A stretch of 64,000 bases of DNA from Streptomyces showdoensis (GTDB taxonomy: Bacteria; Actinomycetota; Actinomycetes; Streptomycetales; Streptomycetaceae): the NCBI RefSeq assembly GCF_039535475.1, contig NZ_BAAAXG010000013.1:138936-202935 (forward strand), given 5' to 3'. Under the pieces are notes generated by a model that saw nothing but the letters and a program-made list of their open reading frames with translations, had not been told where the DNA came from and searched no databases. The translations under genes and the position numbers were made by a program. This document shows positions 10,498 to 26,251 of the stretch, one piece after another. How positions within the stretch are numbered: the stretch's first letter is position 1; every line of letters starts with the position of its first letter.

Positions 10498-12936
10498 TCA
10501 GTTCTCCGGACGCCCTGTCGTGCGGGCGGCCCTCCGGGTCCGGGCGGCGCGCAGGTACCTCGCGTGGTTCGCCCGGTACGCGGTCAGGGACCGGCTCTCC
10601 ATCCCGGTCCGCGCCAGGATCGCGTCCACGAAGCCCAGTTCGAACGAGTCCAGCTTGTCGGAACCGCCCGGCAGGTTCTGCAGGACCGACGGCAGCATCG
10701 CGCCGGCCATCATGATGAGCTGCTTCCGTGCGAGGCCGAGGGTGAGGTCGGCCGCGGTCAGCACGTTGTGGGCGGCGGCCTTGCAGTCCTCCGAGGTCCC
10801 CCAGCGGCCCGCGAAGAAGTCGTTGAACCGGCGCAGGCCGCCGCCCCCGTCGTAGTGGTCCCGCACGGCCTGGACGATGGTCTTCCCGCCGCGCACCGCG
10901 CGCGCCAGCAGATAGCCGTCGGCGTCCTCGATCATGTCGCTGAACCCGAAGGACGACGCCACGTTCGGCACGGCCAGCTTCGCCGCGCAGAAGGCCCTTC
11001 CGGACGCGTACTGCTCCTCCGAGTTGCGCCAGTCCGCGAAGAAGGTCATCAGGTCGCCGCCCCAGCCGGCGACGTCCCCGCCGTTGGCGGTCTTCCGGTT
11101 GGCGTCCTGGGGGGTGAGGAAGTGGCCGTTGGCGGTGGCCATCAGGTGTTCGGCGCCCAGGTCGTAGCCGGTGAAGGGGTCCTTGAACTCCTTCATGACC
11201 GACATGCCCCGGGCGTCGGCGTAGGAGACGAAGCCCTCGTCGTAGCCGCCGATCAGGAACCACCAGCCGAGCTCGTTCAGCGGGTCCTTGTTGCCGTACT
11301 CGGAGTGCCGGACGTACTCCATCACGAGCTGAGAGGGGCTGCGGTCCTGGGAGCCGTAGGCGACGGCCAGGTCGTACAGCCGCTCGATGTAGGCGATGAA
11401 GGCGTCGGCGGGCCCGGAGGGGTCGTTGACGGAGCCGGTGCCGGGGTCGCTTCCGGCGCGCCACACGTCGCGGTCGAGGTCGAAGGTGTCCGTCCCGTTG
11501 ACGACCTGGAACTCCTTGATCTGGTTGAACGACCAGTTCGCCGGCAGGGTGAAGCCGAGGTTTCCGGAGAAGCCCCAGGACATGCCGGACACGAACGAGT
11601 GCCGTGCGAAGGTCTTGTCGGTGACGTTGATGCACACGTTGCGCGAGCCGTACACGCCGTGGACGTACTTCTTGCCCTGGCCGGCGAGTCCGGCGGAGAC
11701 GCCCTGGAAGTACGGCACGACGGCCGAGTCGATCTCGTCCTGGGTGGCGTCGTAGTCGACCGCGAAGTAGAGGACGGTGCCCCGGTTGAAGCCGTATCCA
11801 GAGGCGAGCCGGTGGGCGTTCAGGGCGTGCTGGTAGCCCTGGGTGTAGGTGAAGTCGGAGAGCTGGCGGGCGTTGTCCTGGTAGATCGGGAAGACCCGCA
11901 GCCCGTTGTCGAAGAGCGTGCGGAGCTCGCCCGGTTTGATCTCCTTGTCCAGGGTGGAGCCCGGCGGGTCGTAGAGGTAGCGGCCCACCACGCGGTATCC
12001 GTTGTCGAACAGCCACCGGGCCCGTGCGGCGGTGATCTCGAACCGGGTGTCCGAGCCGCCGGCCGGGCGGTCCGGGTCGCCCATGGAGACCAGGAGCTGG
12101 GCCCAGGTCGGGTAGTCGGCGCGGCCGTTGGCGTCGAGCTGCGAGAAGCGCTGGAAGGCCTTCACGTAGTCCGAGAGCGCGCTGTCGTAGCTGCTGCGCT
12201 GGTTGGTGCGGTAGTCGCCGATCGGCTCGTTGAACACGCAGGCCGCGGAGAACAGTTCGACGAAGACGCCGGAGTCGCCGGGGCCGAGGTTCCTGCCGCG
12301 CAGTCCGGACTGGGTGGCGGGGCCGAAGTTGCCGTTCGGGGAGGCGATGCCCAGTTCGTACTGGACGGCGATCATCAGCGCCTTCTGCACGTCCCGGGAG
12401 TAGATGCCGTCGGCGGGGCCGATGCTGTAGGCGTCGCGCTGCCAGTAGCGGCCGTTGAGCCAGCGCTGGATGCCGCGGATCTTGTCGGTGCCGCCGGCGA
12501 CGACGACGTAGGCGTCCATGTTGAGGATGCACTTGAAGAGCTTGGCGTCGACCGTCCCGTCGCCTTCGGGGACGCCCATGTTGGCGCGGAGGTCCTTGAC
12601 GGCCTGGCGCGTGACGCCGGTGTACCAGCCGTAGCTGTCGGGTTCGACGGCCCAGTAGCCCTTGCAGAACAGGCCGTGTTCGAGGATCGCGACGATGTTG
12701 CGGTTGCGGTCCCAGCCGAAGCCGATCTCGCCGAGGGCCGCCACCTTGCCGAGGGTGGTGGGGCCGAAGCTGGCGACCACCGGGCTGATGCCCAGCTCGT
12801 GCTGGAGGCCCATGATCAGGGAGTTCATGGTGGACCAGCCGGTGCGGCCGTCCTCGGGGCAGCGTGCGTAGCCCGCCACGCTCCCGTAGGTGGCGTTCAC
12901 CCACTGCTGCGCTTCGAGAACCTTCTGGTCCGCCAC
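10498..12936 (-). CDS. Large DUF1906 (glycoside hydrolase-like) protein with peptidoglycan-binding-like repeats
   Basis: An 812-residue protein. Residues 1-300 contain two similar units, 'GLQHELGISPVVASFGPTTLGKV' cut into LQHELGIS...FGPTTLG and VQYELGIA...FGPATQSG, which look like peptidoglycan-binding repeats. Residues of about 325-530 form a DUF1906/Rv2525c-type TIM barrel (RYLYDPPGS, LRVFPIYQDNA, GTVLYFAVDYDAT, KKYVHGVYGS). The last 270 residues are an unassigned helical domain. The GTG at 12936 has GGGGAT upstream; no signal peptide follows it, nor does a longer frame supply one, although the domains suggest work on cell wall. Related proteins are found as secreted or injected wall-active proteins; I cannot decide which applies. 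Confidence 0.75.
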   Translation of the reverse strand: MADQKVLEAQQWVNATYGSVAGYARCPEDGRTGWSTMNSLIMGLQHELGISPVVASFGPTTLGKVAALGEIGFGWDRNRNIVAILEHGLFCKGYWAVEPDSYGWYTGVTRQAVKDLRANMGVPEGDGTVDAKLFKCILNMDAYVVVAGGTDKIRGIQRWLNGRYWQRDAYSIGPADGIYSRDVQKALMIAVQYELGIASPNGNFGPATQSGLRGRNLGPGDSGVFVELFSAACVFNEPIGDYRTNQRSSYDSALSDYVKAFQRFSQLDANGRADYPTWAQLLVSMGDPDRPAGGSDTRFEITAARARWLFDNGYRVVGRYLYDPPGSTLDKEIKPGELRTLFDNGLRVFPIYQDNARQLSDFTYTQGYQHALNAHRLASGYGFNRGTVLYFAVDYDATQDEIDSAVVPYFQGVSAGLAGQGKKYVHGVYGSRNVCINVTDKTFARHSFVSGMSWGFSGNLGFTLPANWSFNQIKEFQVVNGTDTFDLDRDVWRAGSDPGTGSVNDPSGPADAFIAYIERLYDLAVAYGSQDRSPSQLVMEYVRHSEYGNKDPLNELGWWFLIGGYDEGFVSYADARGMSVMKEFKDPFTGYDLGAEHLMATANGHFLTPQDANRKTANGGDVAGWGGDLMTFFADWRNSEEQYASGRAFCAAKLAVPNVASSFGFSDMIEDADGYLLARAVRGGKTIVQAVRDHYDGGGGLRRFNDFFAGRWGTSEDCKAAAHNVLTAADLTLGLARKQLIMMAGAMLPSVLQNLPGGSDKLDSFELGFVDAILARTGMESRSLTAYRANHARYLRAARTRRAARTTGRPEN

Positions 12937-13203
12937 GGCTGATCCCCGCCTCTCGCTCCGCGCGTTCGCCCCCGCTCGCGGGCCGTGCCGAAGGTAGCCG
13001 CCGCGCGTCGGGCGCCGACTGGTTCCGGCGGCGCTCCGGGGCGGTGGCGCGGCGGCGCTCCCGGCGTCGGCGCACGTCAGCGTGGTGGAGGGCGTGAGGA
13101 GCGGACTCCGCTCAGGGGCGGGGAGGGAGAGCAAGCGGAGAGAACGGCGAGAGCGGCCCGCCGGAGGCGGTACGCGGGCCGCAGACGGACGCGGCCCGGA
13201 CCG

Positions 13204-14205
13204 TCAGCGCCCCGCGGGCGCGGTCAGGCCGAAGGGCCGCAGGGGTACGGGGTCGAGGACCCGTGTTCCGCCCGCGCCGCGGGCCGCGGCGGCCTCTTCC
13301 AGGGCGGTCGCGGCGGCCGAGCGTCCGGTGGGCGCGGCGGTGGGGAGCAGGGGGGAGAGCATGTCGTCGTGGTGGCTCGGCAGCAGCAGCGGCGGGTCGC
13401 CGAGCACGCCGAGCAGCCGCTGCGGGTAGCGGTGGACGGCGCTGTGCGAGGTCATGCCGACGACGGCGATGTCCGGCCGCAGTCCGGTGAGTTCGCGTTC
13501 GGCGAGGTTGCTCGTCCCGGAGAGGTAGACGGACGGGCCGTCGTCGAAGGACACCTGGTAGGCGAGGGTGGCCCCTTCGACCAGGTCGCCGAGGGTCCGG
13601 GGGGTGCGCGGCCGGCCGACGTGCGTGCCGGGGGCGAAGTAGCCGTGGTCGCTGAACTGGCTGTGCAGGCTGCGCAGCACCTCGACCGTGAAGCCGGGGA
13701 ACCGCAGGTGTTCGCCGCCGCGGACCCGGATCACGTCGGCCAGCCGGCGGTCCGGGGCGCCCATGGCGGCGAGCAGGTGGTCGGCGGTCTCGTCGCAGAG
13801 GGTGCGGATCCGGTGCCCGGCCCAGTCGGGGTGGCCCAGCAGCTGTGGCACGTCCGCGAGGTGGTCGAAGTGGCCGTGGCTGACCAGGATCAGGTCGGGG
13901 GGTCCCGCGAGGTTCCGCTCGGCGACGGCCGTGACGGCCTTCGGGTCGAGCCGCAGGGGGAGCGAGGGGTCGACCGATCCGTCGGGCGACTGGAAGGGCA
14001 TGCGGCTCAGGTACGGGTCGAAGAGCAGCCGGGCGTCCCCGAAGCGGAGTTCCCATCCCGCGACCCCCAGCCACTGGAGGGTCAGCCCCTCGGGCGGCGT
14101 GCGCCGGCTGCCGGAGCCGGTCCGGTGCGGCTGTGCCCGGCCCATCAGTGCAGTTGAGCCGAGCGCCACGGTTCCCTTGAGGACCGTCCGCCGTCGCTGT
14201 CGCAT
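13204..14205 (-). CDS. Tat-exported metallo-beta-lactamase-fold hydrolase
   Basis: The 333-residue protein has a twin-arginine start (RQRRRTVLKGTVALGSTALMG) and the metal-binding motif SHGHFDHL of the UlaG/RomA-like metallo-beta-lactamase superfamily. Further ligands probably come from the SDHGYFAPGTH region and the terminal PSHHDDM. Substrate cannot be told from the sequence; relatives include phospholipase-like and lactonase-like enzymes. It reads away from the SARP gene across a 515-bp gap and is probably not part of the clavam cluster. Confidence 0.78.
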   Translation of the reverse strand: MRQRRRTVLKGTVALGSTALMGRAQPHRTGSGSRRTPPEGLTLQWLGVAGWELRFGDARLLFDPYLSRMPFQSPDGSVDPSLPLRLDPKAVTAVAERNLAGPPDLILVSHGHFDHLADVPQLLGHPDWAGHRIRTLCDETADHLLAAMGAPDRRLADVIRVRGGEHLRFPGFTVEVLRSLHSQFSDHGYFAPGTHVGRPRTPRTLGDLVEGATLAYQVSFDDGPSVYLSGTSNLAERELTGLRPDIAVVGMTSHSAVHRYPQRLLGVLGDPPLLLPSHHDDMLSPLLPTAAPTGRSAAATALEEAAAARGAGGTRVLDPVPLRPFGLTAPAGR

Positions 14206-14720
14206 GCGCCCCTCCTCCGTCCGCTTCCTGCGGTGGAAGCTACACAGGGCGGAAACGGATACGCATTCTTTCGGTCATTTCGGATCTCCGGTCCGGCGCA
14301 CGCGGTCCCCGGGCACCCGAACGCGAGTTCGCGCCAGAGTGTCGATCCATCGAACGGCACGCATAGGCACTCGGAACCACCCTGGTCCACCCTTCACAAC
14401 TCGAACACCGGGGCGGGATTGCGATTGTCCGAGAACGCACTGGCATCCCCGCCATTTCGACCACGCGGACGGACCCGCCGGCCCCGCCTCGACCCGCGGC
14501 GCACCCTCCCCCGCGCCGCGGACACGCCTGATCCAGAGGTGCGCGCCCGCGCACGGCGCGCACCCCGGCGCACCCGGGCGGTCGGCGTACCACCCCCGAT
14601 CAATCCAGCCAATACTTCGACGCCGACCGGGGTCCATTGACATGACCCTTACACACTCCGTCTACTTCTCACGCACCACTCATTCCCAGTCGACGCGCGC
14701 AACCTCGGGGGAGGATCGGA
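14206..14720. other. 515-bp intergenic region upstream of the SARP gene
   Basis: There is no convincing gene here: reading frames are short and Arg/Pro-rich. Local AT content is higher than in the flanks (for example near 14255-14285 and 14590-14720), as expected for promoters of the divergent metallo-hydrolase and SARP genes. A good candidate promoter lies at 14637-14666. Confidence 0.6.
14637..14666 (+). promoter_or_regulatory. Candidate promoter for the SARP gene
   Basis: A perfect TTGACA -35 box (14637-14642) is followed after 18 bp by TCTACT (14661-14666), a 4/6 match to the -10 consensus. The leader to the start codon is then about 50 bp and ends in GGGGGAGGA. Confidence 0.45.
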
Positions 14721-15515
14721 ATGAACGCTGTTGACGGTGAGAGCGGTTCCCCGTTAGTCCGCATCGCAGTGCTGGGCCCGCTGGAAGTGCGCGTCGGCGA
14801 GTCGCCCGTGCCCGTCCCTGGCCGCCGTCAGCGCGGGATCCTGGCCGCGCTGGCGCTCCAGCCGGGACGCGTCGTGCCCACCGATCACCTGATCAGGGCC
14901 ATCTGGTACGACATGCCGCCCCGTACGGCGATGGGACAGGTGCAGACGAGCATCTGGATGCTCCGCACCGCCCTCGTCAACGCCGGCGGGCCCGCCGAGG
15001 CGGTGCAGTCCTGCGCCACCGGCTACCGCCTGAACGGCGACTTCTGCTCGGTCGACGTGGCGCACCACCGCGCCAAGATCGCCGCGGCCCGCGACACGCA
15101 GCGCCGGGGCCGGATCGACGAGGCGGCCCGGCTGGTGCGCTCGGCCCACGAGCTCTGGCGCGGCCCGGCCCTCGCGGACATCACGTACCAGGGGCTGCGC
15201 GGCTGCGCCACCCGGCTGGAGGAGGAGCACACCGCGGCGGTGCACTACCGGGCCTCCCTCGAACTCCAGCTCGGGCGCCACGAGGAGGTCATCTCGGAGC
15301 TCTTCGAGCTGGTCGACCGCTACCCGCTCCGGGAGAGCCTGCACGCCGACCTCATGCTCGCGCTCTACCGCTCGGGCCGCCAGGCCGACGCCCTGGAGGT
15401 CTTCCACGGGGTGCGGCGGACGCTCGCCGAGGAGCTCGGCATCGACCCGGGCCCCACCCTGCGCACCCTGGCCCAGGCGATCCTGCGGCAGGACAGCGCC
15501 CTCATCCACGCCTGA
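14721..15515 (+). CDS. SARP-family activator (CcaR-like) with a TTA codon
   Basis: A 264-residue Streptomyces antibiotic regulatory protein. The OmpR-type winged helix spans about 12-100 (RIAVLGPLEVRVGE, GRRQRGILAALALQPG, VQTSIWMLRTAL) and the bacterial transcriptional activation domain about 108-255 (DVAHHRAKIAAARDT ... AILRQD). Size and sequence texture resemble CcaR, the SARP of the cephamycin/clavulanate supercluster. Codon 12 is TTA (14754-14756), so full translation should need the bldA tRNA. It lies at the edge of the clavam-type cluster, 65 bp upstream of the MFS gene, and is the obvious pathway activator. SARP half-sites were not located with confidence. Confidence 0.9.
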   Translation: MNAVDGESGSPLVRIAVLGPLEVRVGESPVPVPGRRQRGILAALALQPGRVVPTDHLIRAIWYDMPPRTAMGQVQTSIWMLRTALVNAGGPAEAVQSCATGYRLNGDFCSVDVAHHRAKIAAARDTQRRGRIDEAARLVRSAHELWRGPALADITYQGLRGCATRLEEEHTAAVHYRASLELQLGRHEEVISELFELVDRYPLRESLHADLMLALYRSGRQADALEVFHGVRRTLAEELGIDPGPTLRTLAQAILRQDSALIHA

Positions 15516-15580
15516 GTCCGGACGACCGGACCGGACGGCCACTCCGCACGACCGGACCGGACGACCAGAGGGGACCGCAC

Positions 15581-20069
<4,489 letters not shown>

Positions 20070-20073
<4 letters not shown>

Positions 20074-21593
20074 CCCCTGCCCTCTGCCACGATCTTCCCG
20101 GTGACTTCCTCGATGTCGATGTCGTCGGGTGCGACTCCGCCCGCCACGGTCCGGTCGAAGAGCTCCCGGACGACCCGGCCCTTGACCGCGGCGACCTCCT
20201 CCTCGGCCGCGCCGGCCCGGAGGACCAGCGCGGAGAAGGACGCGGTGGTCCCCGAGCCCTCGTGCACGCCGAGTTTGGGCCGGTTCACGGTCTCGGCGGG
20301 CAGCAGGTCGGTCATGGCGGCGCGCAGCACCCACTTGTCCCGCCCGTAGCGCCGCTTCAGGCCGGCCTCCAGCGAGGTCAGCGTCTCCAGCACCTCCCGG
20401 TCCCAGTAGGGGTGGGTGGACCAGTGGCCGGCCACGGCCGAGAGGACCGGGCTCATCTCGTTCAGCCCGTCGAAGGTGTCCATGTCCCGCACCACGGCGG
20501 TGTCCAGCTTCGGCAGCCGGTCCTCCCGGTGCATGCCGCCGAGGGGGATGTCGGCCCCGTACCCGGTGAGCACCCGGCGCGCCGGTCCGCCCATCCGCCG
20601 GTACAGGGCGGTGAGGGGCAGCAGGTACTCGATGACCTCCGGGTCCAGGGACTCGGCGGCGTGGACGGTGTGCGGCAGCAGGGTCAGCAGGTCCGCGGAG
20701 GCGACGGTGATCTCCCGGTGCGCGGAGCCCAGATGGCGGGCGACGACCCGGGCCTGCGGGAACTCGTCGGAGGTGTCCGTGCCCATGGAGAGGGTGTCGA
20801 TCCCGGCGGTGGCCGCTCCGTCGGACAGCGCCGCCACCGCGGAGGAGTCGATCCCGCCGGACAGCACCACGAGCGGGCGGTGGGTGCCGGGGAGTCGCCG
20901 GACCACGGCCGCCTCCAGCGCCGCCCGCACCCGGTCGACGGCCTCGTCCTCGGCGACGAGGCGCCGGTGCACGGGGGGCGTCCAGGTGCGGTGCGCCGCG
21001 ACCGCGCCCGTCTCCACGCGGATGTCGAACACGGTTCCCGCGGGCACCTGGTGGAGGCCGGGGAGCCCCCGGACGCGGCGTGCCCCCGGGAGGGGAGCGC
21101 CGCGGACGGTGCTGCCGGCGGCCGTCAGCGCCTTCACCTCGGTGGCGGCGAGGACGTGGCCCGGTTCGGCGCGCACGTAGAGCGGGACGGAGCCCGCGTG
21201 GTCGGTGGCGGCCAGCAGGCGCCCGCCGGTGGCGAGCAGGGCCGCGAACCGCCCGTTGAGCACCCGGAAGGCGTGGGTGCCGTACTTGGCGAACAGGCCG
21301 GACACCAGCTCGGCGTCGGAGGCGTCCACGGGGGTGCCCAGGGTGTCGTGGATCTCGTCGCGGTTGTAGATCTCCCCCGCGAGGAGGACGAGGGTGTCCC
21401 CGTCGGACGCGTGCGCCTTCGCGCAGTCGTCGCCGGGGTGGACCAGGACGGCGTCCACGGTCTGCGGGCCCAGCCGCTCGGAGAGCCGGCTGTGCCGGCC
21501 CCGGGTGGCGAACACGGCCGTGGGGGTCCGGCCCCCGCCCAGATGGGCGGAGGCCAGCAGACCGAAGGCGGCGGGAAGCTCGGGCTGCGTCAT
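20070..21593 (-). CDS. bls: Beta-lactam synthetase
   Basis: A 507-residue asparagine-synthetase-fold enzyme that closes carboxyethylarginine to the monocyclic beta-lactam with ATP. The N terminus (TQPELPAAFGLLASAH) lacks the Cys2 nucleophile of class B amidotransferases, as in true BLS. The PP-loop is VVLSGGIDSS (242-251). The catalytic Tyr/Glu pair and Lys of S. clavuligerus BLS (348, 382, 443) correspond here to Tyr345, Glu379 and Lys440, all offset by exactly three. The gene begins 1 bp after the ceaS stop. Confidence 0.95.
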
Positions 21594-21594
21594 G

Positions 21595-23495
<1,901 letters not shown>

Positions 23496-24578
23496 GTGAC
23501 CAGTGGAGTGGTGATCGACCAATGGCAGTCGCCCGAGGACGCGCGCGAGGCCGGCTGGGACGCCCTCGTCGGGGCGGAGGACTTCTTCCTCACCCCCGAC
23601 TGGATGCGGGTCCTCCAGGACTCCGCGGGGGCGTGGATGGGCTACCTCACCGCGCGCGACGGCGGCCGGGCGCTCGCCGCGCTGCCGCTGGTGCGGGCGA
23701 CCCACGAGTCCCCCTGGTCGCTGGGCCGCACCGACCTGCTGATCCGGCACTGCGCCCGGGAGGGCATGGCGGGGGCGGCGGAGGTCCTGGCCGGCCTCGG
23801 TGACGTGGACCGGCTGATGCCGTCGATGATGTCCGGCGGCCGGCACCTCGGCCGGACCCGGCTGCTGCTGCGCCCCGGGGCGGACGCGGAGACGGCGCAC
23901 CGGATCGTCGAGCGGGCGGAGCGCGCGGCCGCCCTCGACGGCTGCCGCTCGATCTGCTTCCCGTACGTGGACGCCGGCGACCGGATCCAGCGAGAGGTGC
24001 TCCACCAACGCGGGTACGCGTCCCACGAGTCGGGCCAGTTCGCCACCCTCGCGCTGCCCGGCGAGGGCTTCATGGACTACGCCATGGGCCTCCCGTCGCG
24101 GCGCTCGCGCCGGGTGCGCGCCGAGCGGCGCCGCATGGAGGCCTCCGACGTGCGGATCACCCTGGACCCGCTGGACCCCGCCGACATCCCGCGGCTCGCC
24201 GCCCTGGAGACCGAGCTGTTCGCCAAGTACGGCATGACGGGCTGGGACCCGCGCCGCTCGGAGGCCGTGCTGTGGGCCGCCTCGGAGCGGCTGGGCGAAC
24301 GGGCCCTGGTGTCCCGGGCGGTGCGGGACGGCCGGGTCGTCGGCTTCGGCCTGGTCCTCGCGCACGAGGACGCCTGGTTCGCCCACCGCGCCGGCTTCGA
24401 CTACGCGGCCGTGGGCAAGCTGCCGCTCTACTACGAGCTCCTGTACTACACGCTCGCCGACCACGCCCCGCGGCACGGGGTCGGGACCGTCCACTACGGC
24501 ATCGGCTCCACGGAGGCCAAGGTCTCCCGGGGGTGCGGCCTTTCGGCGCAGTACCTGTACGTGAAGGAGCTCGGCTGA
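23496..24578 (+). CDS. GNAT/FemAB-like N-acyltransferase-fold protein
   Basis: A 360-residue protein resembling the 'peptidogalycan biosynthesis/recognition' (DUF482-like) GNAT family: an N-terminal half with FFLTPDWMRVLQ and a C-terminal half with RALVSRAVRDGRVVGFGLVLAHEDAWFAHRAGFDY, LYYELLYYTLADHAPRHG and VHYGIGSTEAKVSRGC. The clavulanate cluster carries genes of unknown or acyltransferase type (orf14, orf16) next to the oppA genes, so a role in acylating or transferring an aminoacyl group on clavaminate is possible but unproven. GTG start, GAGGATCC upstream. Its TGA overlaps the next ATG by one base (TGATG). Confidence 0.75.
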   Translation: MTSGVVIDQWQSPEDAREAGWDALVGAEDFFLTPDWMRVLQDSAGAWMGYLTARDGGRALAALPLVRATHESPWSLGRTDLLIRHCAREGMAGAAEVLAGLGDVDRLMPSMMSGGRHLGRTRLLLRPGADAETAHRIVERAERAAALDGCRSICFPYVDAGDRIQREVLHQRGYASHESGQFATLALPGEGFMDYAMGLPSRRSRRVRAERRRMEASDVRITLDPLDPADIPRLAALETELFAKYGMTGWDPRRSEAVLWAASERLGERALVSRAVRDGRVVGFGLVLAHEDAWFAHRAGFDYAAVGKLPLYYELLYYTLADHAPRHGVGTVHYGIGSTEAKVSRGCGLSAQYLYVKELG

Positions 24579-26206
24579 TGTCCGGATGGAACGCCGCCGT
24601 CGGCGCCGTGGCGAACCCCCTCGGCCGGCCCGGGGGGCGCCTCGCCATGGTGGCCTCCGCCGACGTCGACTCCCTCGACCCCGCCCGCACGTACTACGTG
24701 TGGTCGTGGCTGCTGCAGCGGACCATGCACCGCACCCTCATGGCCTTCGGCACCGATCCGGTCACCCCGACGGTGGTGCCGGACCTCGCGAGCGCCCCGG
24801 GCGAGGTGTCGGACGGCGGCCTGACCTGGACCTACCGGATCCGCGGGGGCGTCCGGTTCGAGTCCGGCGAGGAGGTGCGCGCCCGGGACCTCGCGTACGC
24901 CGTGGAACGGGTCTTCGCGCAGGACGTCCTGCCGGGGGGACCCACCTACCTCCTCGACCTGCTCGACCACGGCGGCTACCGCGGCCCGTACCAGGGGCAG
25001 CGCTGCAAGGCCGTCGAGTGCCCGGACGACCGCACCCTGCGCTTCCGGCTCCGGCGGCCCTTCGCGGACTTCGACTTCCTGATGGCGCAGCCCAACACGG
25101 CGCCCGTGCCGGCCCGTCACGACAGGGGCGCGTCCTACGGGGCGGCGCCGGTGTGCTCCGGGCCCTACCGCATCCACCGCTACCGGGCCGGCCGGGACCT
25201 CCACCTCGTCCGCAACCCGGAGTGGGACCGGGCCGGCGACCCGGTCCGCGCGGCGCTGCCGGACGAGCTGACCGTCGCCTTCGGGGTCGACGTCGACGAG
25301 CTGGACGCCCGGCTGGTCGGCGGGGAGTTCCACGTCGACGTCGAGGGCCGCGGCATCCAGCACGCCGCGCGCGACGTGATCCTGGCCGACCCGGTGCTGC
25401 GGGCGCGGGCCGACAACCCGGCCACCGGCTTCCTGCAGTACATCACCGTGCAGACCGCCGTGCCGCCGTTCGACGACGTGCACGCCCGGCGGGCCGTGTT
25501 CTACGCCGCCGACAAGGCGGCGCTGCTCGAGGCGCGCGGCGGGGACGGGGTGGGCGGCTCGCTCGCCACCAGTCTCATCCCTCCCACGCTCCCCTCGCAC
25601 ACCGGGGCCGACCGCTACCCCTCGGGTGCCGATCGGACGGGCGACCTGGCCGCCGCCCGGGCCGAACTGGCCGCGGCGGGGCTGCCGGACGGTTTCGACA
25701 CCGTGATCGGCACCCAGCCGGGCAAGTTCGAGCTGGTGGCACGGACCCTCGCGATGGCGCTCGCCCGGGTGGGCATCCGGGCCCGCGTCGAGGTCCTGGA
25801 CACCGCCTCGTACTACCGGTCCGGCCTCGGACACCCCGCAACGGTGCGCGCGCTCGGCCTCGGTCTGGGCGTCACCGACTGGGGTGCCGACTACCCGACC
25901 GAGTACGGCTTCCTCGCCCCGCTGGTGGACGGCCGGCAGATCAAGCGCGGCGGCGGAAACTTCAACTTCGCCGAACTCGACGACCCGCTCGTACGGCGGC
26001 TCGTCGACGAGGCGCAGGCCCCGGCCGACCCGGCGGTCCGGCGGCGGCTCTGGCAGCGCGTCGAGGAGACGGTCATGGAGCGCGCCGTCATCCTCCCCAT
26101 GGCGCACGACCGCACGCTGCACTACCGGCACCCCGACGTCACCGACGTGTACGTGCACCCCGCCTTCGGGCTGTACGACATCCAGGCGATGGGCCTGGCC
26201 CGGTGA
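24578..26206 (+). CDS. oppA1: OppA-like oligopeptide-binding protein without signal peptide (first copy)
   Basis: A 542-residue family 5 solute-binding protein (SBP_bac_5) with the typical 'GGRLAMVASADVDSLDPA' opening split as GRLAMVASAD/VDSLDPA, SDGGLTWTYRIRGGVRFESG and YDIQAMGLAR end. Two such proteins are encoded in the clavulanate cluster (orf7, orf15), are needed for late steps and bind peptides or arginine-like ligands. The N terminus MSGWNAAVGAVANPLGRPGG has no hydrophobic core or lipobox, so export by Sec is not apparent. The ATG overlaps the stop of the GNAT gene. Confidence 0.85.
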   Translation: MSGWNAAVGAVANPLGRPGGRLAMVASADVDSLDPARTYYVWSWLLQRTMHRTLMAFGTDPVTPTVVPDLASAPGEVSDGGLTWTYRIRGGVRFESGEEVRARDLAYAVERVFAQDVLPGGPTYLLDLLDHGGYRGPYQGQRCKAVECPDDRTLRFRLRRPFADFDFLMAQPNTAPVPARHDRGASYGAAPVCSGPYRIHRYRAGRDLHLVRNPEWDRAGDPVRAALPDELTVAFGVDVDELDARLVGGEFHVDVEGRGIQHAARDVILADPVLRARADNPATGFLQYITVQTAVPPFDDVHARRAVFYAADKAALLEARGGDGVGGSLATSLIPPTLPSHTGADRYPSGADRTGDLAAARAELAAAGLPDGFDTVIGTQPGKFELVARTLAMALARVGIRARVEVLDTASYYRSGLGHPATVRALGLGLGVTDWGADYPTEYGFLAPLVDGRQIKRGGGNFNFAELDDPLVRRLVDEAQAPADPAVRRRLWQRVEETVMERAVILPMAHDRTLHYRHPDVTDVYVHPAFGLYDIQAMGLAR

Positions 26207-26251
26207 CGGCTCCCCCACCACCCGCCTGACCAGAGAGGCACCGGAGAACCC

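Noticed and set aside
9853..12942. 1029-residue plus-strand frame opposite the DUF1906 gene
   Set aside because: A codon-bias shadow: no ribosome site and no domain, while the minus strand carries a clear multi-domain protein.
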